The notes beneath the pieces are model-generated. The model was not told where the DNA came from, made no database searches, and saw only the letters and a program-made list of their open reading frames with translations. Below are positions 1 through 5,072 of a DNA stretch of 5,506 nucleotides, piece by piece. The translations under genes and the position numbers were made by a program. Each line of letters opens with the position of its first letter. Position 1 is the stretch's first letter. The DNA comes from an uncultured Oscillospiraceae bacterium (GTDB taxonomy: Bacteria; Bacillota; Clostridia; Oscillospirales; Oscillospiraceae), in NCBI GenBank assembly GCA_934661715.1, contig CAKUJL010000108.1:1-5506 (forward strand). Direction: 5' to 3'.

Positions 1-99
1 TTTCGCAGGAATACTGACGTATTTCAAGGAAAAATGGCGCAGCGCAGCGTGAAAAGACCCGCTGTCCGGGTGCGTTGCGAGTTTTCAGATACACCCTAA
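1..99 (+). other. Open frame of unknown identity ending at 97-99
   Basis: The frame read from position 1 is open across the left edge and ends with TAA at 97-99. It contains an ATG at 34-36 preceded by AAGGA at 26-30, a spacing of only 3 nt. From that ATG it would encode 21 residues rich in Arg, Val and Ser. I do not recognise the product. It could be the 3' tail of an upstream gene cut by the window edge, or non-coding sequence. It ends exactly where the aldo/keto reductase homology begins in another frame, so it may have been joined to that gene by a deletion or an assembly error. A small inverted repeat, AATAC-TGAC-GTATT (10-23), lies inside. Confidence that it is a gene is low. Confidence 0.2.
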
Positions 100-907
100 G
101 CTGGGCCTCGGCACGTGGTTCATCCCGGACGAGCAGGCTGCGGAGGCTGTCCGCACCGCCGTCTCGCTCGGCTACCGGCATTTTGACACCGCGCAGGCCT
201 ATGCAAACGAAGCCGGTGTCGGCGAAGGCGTGCGCACGTGCGGCATTCCGCGTGAGGAAATTTTCGTCACCAGCAAGGTCGCGGCCGAGCACAAGGACTA
301 TGCCTCTGCCGCCCGTTCCATCGACGAAACACTGGAAAAAATGGGTCTTTCCTATCTCGACATGATGATCATCCACAGCCCGCAGCCGTGGGCGGACTTC
401 CGCGGCGGGGACTACGCGGAGGGAAACCGCGAAGCGTGGCGTGCGCTCGAGGACGCGTACACCGCCGGAAAGCTCCGCGCCATCGGCGTGTCCAATTTCC
501 GCAAGGCAGACCTCGACAACATCCTCTCAGCCTGCCGCGTCAAGCCCATGGTCGATCAGATTCTGCTTCACATCAGCAGCACCGACCTTTCTCTGCTGGA
601 AACCTGCCGCAAGCAGGGTATTCTCGTCGAGGCCTACTCCCCCATCGCCCACGGCGAGGCGCTCAAAAACCCGATGATCGCGGAGATGGCCGCAAAATAC
701 GGCGTCACCGCCGCGCAGCTGTGCATCCGCTACGTGCTCGAGCTCGGCGCGGTCGCGCTTCCCAAAACGGCAAATCCCGCGCATATGCAGTCCAACGCCG
801 CCGTCGATTTTGCGCTCGCCCCCGCAGACCTGGAGCGCCTGAAGCACGCCGCGCCCATCCAGGATTACGGTGCGTTCAGCTTCTTCCCCGTCTTCAGCGG
901 CAAGTAA
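98..907 (+). CDS. Aldo/keto reductase (AKR superfamily), 5' end defective
   Basis: This encodes an NAD(P)H-dependent oxidoreductase of the (beta/alpha)8-barrel AKR family, which reduces aldehydes and ketones in the cytoplasm; the substrate cannot be told from sequence. All four catalytic-tetrad residues are visible: Asp (185-187) and Tyr (200-202) in DTAQAY, Lys (275-277) in TSK, and His (374-376) in IIHSP. The IGVSNF motif lies at 482-499. The cofactor-binding PKTANPAHMQSN segment lies at 761-796, with His (782-784) where most family members have the 2'-phosphate-binding Arg. Family-like sequence starts at KLGLGTW (98 onward) and gives about 269 residues, close to a full barrel. The frame has no ATG, GTG or TTG between the in-frame TGA at 50-52 and GTG 230. 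That GTG would remove the catalytic Asp and Tyr, so it is not the true start. About 14 N-terminal residues and the start codon appear to be lost. The gene may be a 5'-truncated pseudogene or an assembly artefact. Identity of the body is secure; functionality is doubtful. Confidence 0.85.
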   Translation, partial: KLGLGTWFIPDEQAAEAVRTAVSLGYRHFDTAQAYANEAGVGEGVRTCGIPREEIFVTSKVAAEHKDYASAARSIDETLEKMGLSYLDMMIIHSPQPWADFRGGDYAEGNREAWRALEDAYTAGKLRAIGVSNFRKADLDNILSACRVKPMVDQILLHISSTDLSLLETCRKQGILVEAYSPIAHGEALKNPMIAEMAAKYGVTAAQLCIRYVLELGAVALPKTANPAHMQSNAAVDFALAPADLERLKHAAPIQDYGAFSFFPVFSGK

Positions 908-936
908 AAAACGCTTTGCGCGGCTTGCGCAGCACA

Positions 937-969
937 AAAAATCCGCTGTTTCGGAAACAGCGGATTTTT
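937..969 (+). terminator. Intrinsic terminator after the aldo/keto reductase
   Basis: A 15-bp perfect stem (937-951 with 955-969) encloses the loop CGG. The arms carry an A-run on the left and a T-run on the right, with a GC-rich core CCGCTG/CAGCGG. It starts 30 bp after the TAA at 905-907 and separates this gene from hcp. The A-run and T-run are symmetric, so it could work in both directions. Confidence 0.85.
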
Positions 970-993
970 GATTGCTCTGCATAATCTGTTGGA

Positions 994-1029
994 AAACAAA
1001 CATACTAAATTTGATTTGTTTCATATACT
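994..1029 (+). promoter_or_regulatory. Candidate hcp promoter/operator
   Basis: The AT-rich gap before hcp holds the inverted repeat AAACAAA (994-1000) / TTTGTTT (1015-1021), separated by 14 bp. A -10-like TATACT follows at 1024-1029. No good -35 hexamer stands 16-18 bp upstream; the sequence there is CATACT. A weak -35 would suit a regulated promoter. The repeat centre (1007.5) lies about 28 bp upstream of the expected transcript start, so a bound protein would overlap RNA polymerase. In other bacteria hcp is often controlled by CRP/FNR-type NO sensors or NsrR, but this repeat does not match an FNR box. The regulator is unknown. Confidence 0.3.
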
Positions 1030-1058
1030 GGACGTACATCAAACAGGAGGTACAGGAC

Positions 1059-2648
1059 ATGGACAAAATGTTTTGTTTTCAGTGCGAACAGACGGCGGGC
1101 GGCTGCGGCTGCACGGGAAACCGCGGCGTGTGCGGCAAGGAAGCGGACGTTGCAAAATTGCAGGATGCGCTCACCGGCGCGTTAATTGGTCTGGCCCGCG
1201 CGGCAAACGGCGCTGCGCTCTGTAAAGACGACGCCCGGCTCATGACCAGCGCTCTTTTTGCGACGCTCACGAACGTCAATTTCGCGGCCAGCGACATTGA
1301 ACGCCTCACAACGCGCGTCCACGAGGCGACGAACCGGCTCGTTCCGAATTGCAGCTGCTGTCAGAGCCCCTGCGGGCACAACGACGACTATGACATGCAG
1401 CGCGTCTGGACCGCGGACGAGGACATCCGCAGCCTCAAGTCCCTCATCCTCTTCGGCATCCGCGGCATGGCGGCCTACGCGCACCACGCGGCGGTGCTGG
1501 GCTATGAGGACGGTGACCTCTACCGGTTCTTCACGAAGGCACTCTTCGCCGTCGGCGAGGACTGGGACATGGACGAGCTTCTGCCCATCGTTCTGGAGGT
1601 CGGCGAAAAGAATCTTGCGTGCATGGCGCTTCTGGACAGGGCGAACACCGAGACCTTCGGAAACCCCGTCCCGACGACGGTTCCCATGACGATCGAAAAG
1701 GGCCCGTTCATCGTCGTTACCGGCCACGATCTGCGCGACTTAAAGCTGCTTCTCGAGCAGACCGACGGCAAAGGCGTGAACATTTACACGCACGGCGAGA
1801 TGCTCCCCGCGCACGGCTACCCCGAACTCAAAAAGCATCCGCAGCTCAAGGGCAACTTCGGCACCGCCTGGCAAAACCAGCAGAAGGAATTTCAGAACAT
1901 CCCCGCGCCCGTGCTCTTCACGACGAACTGCCTCATGCCGCCGAAGGAAAGCTACGCGGACCGGGTCTACACCACAAGCGTCGTCGGCTTCTCCGGCATA
2001 AAGCATGTGGGCGAAAACAAGGACTTTTCCGCGCTCATCGAGCAGGCGCTTGCGCTCGGCGGCTACAAGGAAGACCAGCACTTTACCGGCATCAACGGCG
2101 GCGAAACGGTCACGACCGGCTTTGCCAGAAACGCGGTTTTGTCGGTGGCGGACAAGGTCGTAGGCGGCGTCAGATCCGGGGCCATCCGGCACTTTTTCCT
2201 GGTCGGCGGCTGCGACGGGGCGCGTCCCGGCCGCAATTATTACACCGAATTTGTCAAAAAAGCGCCGAAGGACACGGTCATTCTGACCCTCGCCTGCGGC
2301 AAATTCCGCTTCAATGATTTAGACCTCGGCACGATCGGCGGCATTCCGCGTCTTCTTGATGTCGGCCAGTGCAACGACGCTTACAGCGCCATTCAGATCG
2401 CCCTCGCGCTGGCAGATGCGTTCGGCTGCACGGTCAACGAGCTGCCGCTTTCGATGGTGCTCTCGTGGTACGAGCAGAAGGCCGTCGCGATCTTGCTGAC
2501 ACTTCTGTCCCTCGGCATCCAGAACATCCGCCTCGGCCCGTCGCTTCCGGCCTTCCTCTCGCCGAACGTCCTGTCCTACCTCGCTTCGCACTACCACATC
2601 GCCCCAACTACTACTCCCGAAGAAGACCTCAAGACTTTGCTTGGGTAA
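1059..2648 (+). CDS. hcp: Hydroxylamine reductase / hybrid-cluster protein
   Basis: This encodes Hcp, a cytoplasmic iron-sulfur protein. Purified forms reduce hydroxylamine to ammonia, and E. coli Hcp acts as a nitric oxide reductase in anaerobic nitrosative-stress defence. The ATG at 1059 has AGGAGG (1045-1050) at 8-nt spacing; an upstream in-frame extension to 972 lacks such a site. The product has 529 residues, near the roughly 550 of anaerobe-type Hcp. The N-terminal cluster cysteines are Cys6, Cys9, Cys18 and Cys25 (CX2CX8CX6C). The hybrid-cluster ligands are all present: His223 (GHDL), Glu247 (HGEM), Cys291 (TTNC), Cys385 (GGCDG, the persulfide position), Cys413 (LACGK), Cys438 (GQCND), then Glu472 and Lys474 (WYEQK). 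Spacings from His223 to Cys438 equal those of the Desulfovibrio vulgaris protein. An extra cysteine group, Cys98, Cys100, Cys101 and Cys105, lies in the helical domain. No hcr reductase gene is adjacent, so the electron donor is unknown. The gene is monocistronic between two terminators. Confidence 0.97.
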   Translation: MDKMFCFQCEQTAGGCGCTGNRGVCGKEADVAKLQDALTGALIGLARAANGAALCKDDARLMTSALFATLTNVNFAASDIERLTTRVHEATNRLVPNCSCCQSPCGHNDDYDMQRVWTADEDIRSLKSLILFGIRGMAAYAHHAAVLGYEDGDLYRFFTKALFAVGEDWDMDELLPIVLEVGEKNLACMALLDRANTETFGNPVPTTVPMTIEKGPFIVVTGHDLRDLKLLLEQTDGKGVNIYTHGEMLPAHGYPELKKHPQLKGNFGTAWQNQQKEFQNIPAPVLFTTNCLMPPKESYADRVYTTSVVGFSGIKHVGENKDFSALIEQALALGGYKEDQHFTGINGGETVTTGFARNAVLSVADKVVGGVRSGAIRHFFLVGGCDGARPGRNYYTEFVKKAPKDTVILTLACGKFRFNDLDLGTIGGIPRLLDVGQCNDAYSAIQIALALADAFGCTVNELPLSMVLSWYEQKAVAILLTLLSLGIQNIRLGPSLPAFLSPNVLSYLASHYHIAPTTTPEEDLKTLLG

Positions 2649-2653
2649 GACCG

Positions 2654-2691
2654 AAAAAGCCCGGACGCTTTCTGATGAAAGCGTCCGGGCT
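2654..2691. terminator. Shared terminator between convergent hcp and methyltransferase genes
   Basis: A perfect 15-bp stem (2658-2672 with 2677-2691) has the loop TGAT. It lies 9 bp after the hcp stop and 5 bp from the stop of the minus-strand gene. Read on the minus strand, the hairpin is followed by a T-run (complement of the A-run 2654-2658), so it is a good terminator for the methyltransferase. On the plus strand it is followed only by GCAATTT, so its effect on hcp may be weaker. Confidence 0.85.
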
Positions 2692-2696
2692 GCAAT

Positions 2697-3236
2697 TTAC
2701 AGGCAACGCACCGTGCCCTTTTTCGGTGCGAAAAAGCCGCGCATATCGGCGTGTTCCAGCTCCAGAAGCTTTATCTTCCGGTCAATTCCGCCGGCGTAGC
2801 CCGTGAGGCTGCCGTTTGTGCCGACGACCCGGTGGCAGGGAATGATCAGGGAAATCGGGTTGTGCCCCACCGCACCGCCGACCGCCTGCGCGGACATCCG
2901 GGAAAGCCCCTGCCGTTTCGCAATCGCGGCGGCAATTTCGCCGTAGGTCATGGTTTTTCCGTAGGGGATCGTCAGCATGATCTCGCAGACCGCGTTCCGG
3001 AACGGCGTGGAATCATACCGAAGCGGCGGCGTAAAATCCGGCGCACACCCGGAAAAATAGATATCCAACCAACGCTTTGCGTCCTGTAAAAGCGGGCGTT
3101 CTTTTTCGGCGAACTGTTCCGGGAGAATCTTTCCGAAATACTTTTGCCCGTCGAACCAGAGTCCGATGAGCGCCGTCTCGTCGCACGCCAGCGTGATAGA
3201 GCCAAGCGGCGAAGCATATTGCGTCGTGTAAACCAT
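2697..3236 (-). CDS. ogt: Methylated-DNA--[protein]-cysteine S-methyltransferase
   Basis: This suicide DNA-repair protein moves the alkyl group from O6-alkylguanine (or O4-alkylthymine) to its own cysteine. The acceptor is Cys134 in the IIPCHRV motif (codon 2835-2837). Around it are the family hallmarks SAQAVGGAVGHNP (residues 115-127), the DNA-binding helix region IPYGKTMTYGEIA (90-102), and GTNGSLTGYAGG (139-150). Residues 1-75 form the usual N-terminal domain. The length of 179 residues suits Ogt-type proteins, and no AraC-like Ada domain is fused. The AGT 'arginine finger' position is Gln117 here. The ATG at 3236 has AAAGGAA (3246-3252) at 9-nt spacing and begins MVYTTQYASPLG, as in homologues; an in-frame GTG at 3284 lacks comparable support. 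The gene has its own candidate promoter and is convergent with hcp. Confidence 0.95.
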   Translation of the reverse strand: MVYTTQYASPLGSITLACDETALIGLWFDGQKYFGKILPEQFAEKERPLLQDAKRWLDIYFSGCAPDFTPPLRYDSTPFRNAVCEIMLTIPYGKTMTYGEIAAAIAKRQGLSRMSAQAVGGAVGHNPISLIIPCHRVVGTNGSLTGYAGGIDRKIKLLELEHADMRGFFAPKKGTVRCL

Positions 3237-3308
3237 CGCACACACTTCCTTTATAAAACGTAGTTCTTCAGCCGCCGCAGCCACGCGCAGCCGGTCGCGG
3301 TCAGCTTC

Positions 3309-3337
3309 ATTATAAACAACGTGATATCTTTCGGCAA
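3309..3337 (-). promoter_or_regulatory. Candidate promoter of the methyltransferase gene
   Basis: On the minus strand, TTGCCG (3332-3337) and a perfect TATAAT (3309-3314) are separated by exactly 17 bp. Transcription would start near 3302, giving a leader of about 66 nt before the ATG at 3236. The -35 begins 12 bp after the end of the MATE gene. I see no clear intrinsic terminator between the two genes, so readthrough from the pump gene is also possible. Confidence 0.6.
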
Positions 3338-3348
3338 GCCCCGCAGAC

Positions 3349-4755
3349 TCAAACGTTCCGCACGCCTTGCGTGTGCAGCTCCCGATAGGTCTTCACAATG
3401 ATAACCGCCGAAATCAGAAAGGTCAGAATATCCGACACCGGCATGGAATACAGCACGCCGTCCAAGCCGAAGAACACCGGCAGCAGCAGGGCAAAGCCCA
3501 CGCCGAACACCACCTCACGGAACATGGACAGCAGCGTGGACGAGAGCGCCTTGCCGACTGCCTGCAAGAAGATGAAGCACGCCTTGTTGACGCAGGCGAG
3601 GATCATCATGCAGAGATAGGTGCGGAACGCCTTGATGGCAAAATCGGTGTAGTAGCTGCTCTCGTTGGCCGCACCGAAAATGGCGATGAGCTGACGGGGA
3701 AAGCCCTCTGCCAGCACAAGCGCCACCGCGCCAACCAGCGCCTCGGCCACCAGCAGTTTGGTGAACAGCTCCCGCACGCGGAGCTTTTTCTCCGCGCCCA
3801 TGTTGTAGCCCACGATGGGGATGCAGCCTGCCGCCATGCCCACCACGATGGAAATGACGATCTGGAAGAACTTCATCACGATGCCCACCACCGCCATGGG
3901 GATCTGCGCGTACTGCTCCTGCCCGAACACAGCGTCCAGCGCGCCGTATTTGCGGAGCATATTGTTGATGGCCGCCATGGCCGCCACGAGGCTGATCTGG
4001 GAGAGGAAGCTGGTGATGCCCAGCGTCAGCATCCGTCCGCAGATGCTCCCCCGCAGGGCATAGTCGCCGGAGGCGGGCTTGATGATCTTCATATGCAGCA
4101 GATACCATACCGCAAGGATCGCCGTGAACACCTGACCGATGACCGTGGCCACCGCCGCACCCATCATGCCCCATTTGAATACAAAGATGAAAATGGGGTC
4201 GAGGATGATGTTGATCACAGCGCCCGCCAACGTGGAGATCATGGCGAACTTAGGATTTCCGTCCGCACGAATGATCGGGTTCATAGCCTGACCAAACATA
4301 TAGAACGGGATGCCCAGCGTGATATAGAAGAAATACTCCTGCGAGTGGTGGAAGGTCTCCTCATTCACCGTGCCGCCGAACATGGCGATGATGGTGTTTG
4401 CGAAAATGAGATATACCGCCGTCAAAACAAGGCTGCTGGCGACGCTTAACACCACCGCGTTGCCAACGCTGCGCTTGGCCTTGTCCACCTCGTTTCTGCC
4501 CAGCGCCATGCTGACAAACGCACAGCAGCCGTCGCCGACCATAACAGCGATGGCCAATGCTACGACGGTCAGCGGGAAAACAACGGTGTTGGCCGCGTTG
4601 CCGTAAGAGCCGAGGTAGCTGGCGTTGGCAATAAAAATCTGGTCAACGATGTTGTAAAGCGCACCCACCAACAGCGAGATGATGCAGGGGATGGCGTACT
4701 GCCGCATGAGCTTGCTCACGCGCTCCGTCCCCAAAAACTGATTTCCGGTTTCCAT
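3349..4755 (-). CDS. MATE family multidrug/Na+ (or H+) antiporter, MepA-like
   Basis: This encodes an inner-membrane efflux pump that exports cationic drugs or metabolites in exchange for Na+ or H+. The 468-residue product has about 12 hydrophobic segments in two similar halves, as expected for MATE proteins. Family motifs include NIVDQIFI (35-42), GNAAN followed by VVFPLT (52-63), RADGNPK (163-169), NIILDPIF (182-189, with conserved Asp186) and GAAVATVIGQ (199-208). The C-half region GMAAGCIPIVGYNMGA mirrors the first half. ATG 4755 has the ribosome site AAGGG (4764-4768) at 8-nt spacing and begins METGNQFLGTERV. An in-frame ATG at 4818 lies inside a 17-bp hairpin and would add a 21-residue extension with no MATE homology, so it is rejected. 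The gene follows its own strong promoter and a leader with two terminator-like hairpins, so expression is probably controlled by premature termination. The substrate cannot be predicted. Confidence 0.95.
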   Translation of the reverse strand: METGNQFLGTERVSKLMRQYAIPCIISLLVGALYNIVDQIFIANASYLGSYGNAANTVVFPLTVVALAIAVMVGDGCCAFVSMALGRNEVDKAKRSVGNAVVLSVASSLVLTAVYLIFANTIIAMFGGTVNEETFHHSQEYFFYITLGIPFYMFGQAMNPIIRADGNPKFAMISTLAGAVINIILDPIFIFVFKWGMMGAAVATVIGQVFTAILAVWYLLHMKIIKPASGDYALRGSICGRMLTLGITSFLSQISLVAAMAAINNMLRKYGALDAVFGQEQYAQIPMAVVGIVMKFFQIVISIVVGMAAGCIPIVGYNMGAEKKLRVRELFTKLLVAEALVGAVALVLAEGFPRQLIAIFGAANESSYYTDFAIKAFRTYLCMMILACVNKACFIFLQAVGKALSSTLLSMFREVVFGVGFALLLPVFFGLDGVLYSMPVSDILTFLISAVIIVKTYRELHTQGVRNV

Positions 4756-4773
4756 AAAATTCACCCTTCTTTC

Positions 4774-4822
4774 AAAAAATAAGAAATGCGTAAGTCCGTC
4801 AAACCCGGACTTACGCATTTCT
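4774..4822 (-). terminator. Leader terminator T2 immediately upstream of the MATE ribosome site
   Basis: A perfect 17-bp stem (4782-4798 with 4806-4822) encloses a 7-nt loop. Read on the minus strand, the stem runs into TTATTTTTT (4774-4782). It lies 5 bp upstream of the ribosome site and downstream of the promoter, so it would stop MATE transcription unless it is prevented from forming. Confidence 0.8.
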
Positions 4823-4874
4823 GCCGCACGATTTGCCTATGAACCTTTCACCATTTCCGCAAAAAACGTGCGGC
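4823..4874 (-). promoter_or_regulatory. Alternative middle hairpin with a mini-ORF in its loop
   Basis: In the minus-strand transcript, GCCGCACG (4867-4874) can pair with CGTGCGGC (4823-4830). After a bulge, TTTGC (4859-4863) can pair with GCAAA (4832-4836), giving 13 bp in all. The 22-nt loop (4837-4858) contains ATG GTG AAA GGT TCA TAG (4854-4837), a five-codon reading frame (MVKGS). Its ribosome site is weak: GCGGA lies directly before the ATG. The 5' strand of this hairpin is the 3' arm of terminator T1, so the two cannot form together. The pairing is seen in the sequence; its regulatory role is inferred. Confidence 0.4.
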
Positions 4875-4910
4875 GTTTCTGCAACCGGATTTACGCAGAA
4901 ACGCCACACG
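4861..4910 (-). terminator. Leader terminator T1 at the start of the MATE transcript
   Basis: An 11-bp stem (4872-4882 with 4895-4905) is extended by 4 bp (4867-4870 with 4907-4910) across one mismatch, with a 12-nt loop. On the minus strand it is followed by TTTTTT (4861-4866). It begins about 4 nt after the predicted transcript start near 4914, well after the groEL terminator, so it cannot serve groEL alone. It appears to be the first of two attenuators in the pump leader. Confidence 0.75.
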
Positions 4911-4920
4911 CTGTAGATTT

Positions 4921-4949
4921 ATTATAGCGGATTCGGATGGAGATTTCAA
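4921..4949 (-). promoter_or_regulatory. Promoter of the MATE gene
   Basis: On the minus strand, TTGAAA (4944-4949) and TATAAT (4921-4926) are separated by exactly 17 bp, which is near-consensus for the housekeeping sigma factor. The start point would be near 4914, giving a leader of about 160 nt before the ATG at 4755. A strong promoter feeding two terminators suggests that control acts after initiation. The stretch 4950-4997, between this promoter and the groEL terminator, shows nothing else I can identify. Confidence 0.75.
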
Positions 4950-4997
4950 ATGCTTTTTGAAGGATTTTTGTCTCATTCAAGAACAAACAACGCGCAT

Positions 4998-5033
4998 AAA
5001 AACCGGCGTCTGCCTTTGGGGCAGGCGCCGGTT
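4998..5033 (-). terminator. Intrinsic terminator of groEL
   Basis: A 14-bp stem (5001-5014 with 5020-5033, one imperfect pair) has a 5-nt loop. On the minus strand it is followed by TTTTT (4998-5002). It lies about 40 bp after the groEL stop and ends that transcript. Confidence 0.85.
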
Positions 5034-5072
5034 CCGTGTATCAGGCTGTATGGAGAGGCCTTGGGCCGTGGC

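Noticed and set aside
10..23. Short palindrome AATAC-TGAC-GTATT as a terminator or operator
   Set aside because: Only 5 bp in the stem, AT-rich and without a T-run; easily due to chance.
1010..1030. FNR-type box near TTGAT upstream of hcp
   Set aside because: The matching ATCAA half-site is absent at the required spacing.
972..1058. N-terminal extension of hcp to 972
   Set aside because: It begins just after the upstream terminator, has no ribosome site, and would translate through the promoter and AGGAGG. ATG 1059 is clearly better.
527..1066. 179-codon minus-strand ORF opposite the aldo/keto reductase and hcp leader
   Set aside because: It is antisense to a gene with clear catalytic motifs, crosses a terminator hairpin, and has no recognisable domain. 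It is a GC-rich shadow frame.
3237..3284. GTG start at 3284 giving a 195-residue methyltransferase
   Set aside because: The extension covers the ribosome site of the ATG at 3236, and the family N-terminus begins at that ATG.
3367..4449. 360-codon plus-strand ORF opposite the MATE gene
   Set aside because: Rich in His, Arg, Asp and Gln, as expected from the complement of a hydrophobic membrane-protein gene. No motif or ribosome site supports it.
4782..4910. Inverted repeats as ends of a small transposable element or a CRISPR-like repeat pair
   Set aside because: The two hairpins differ in stem sequence, have no target-site duplication, and each is followed by a U-run on one strand only, which fits terminators better.
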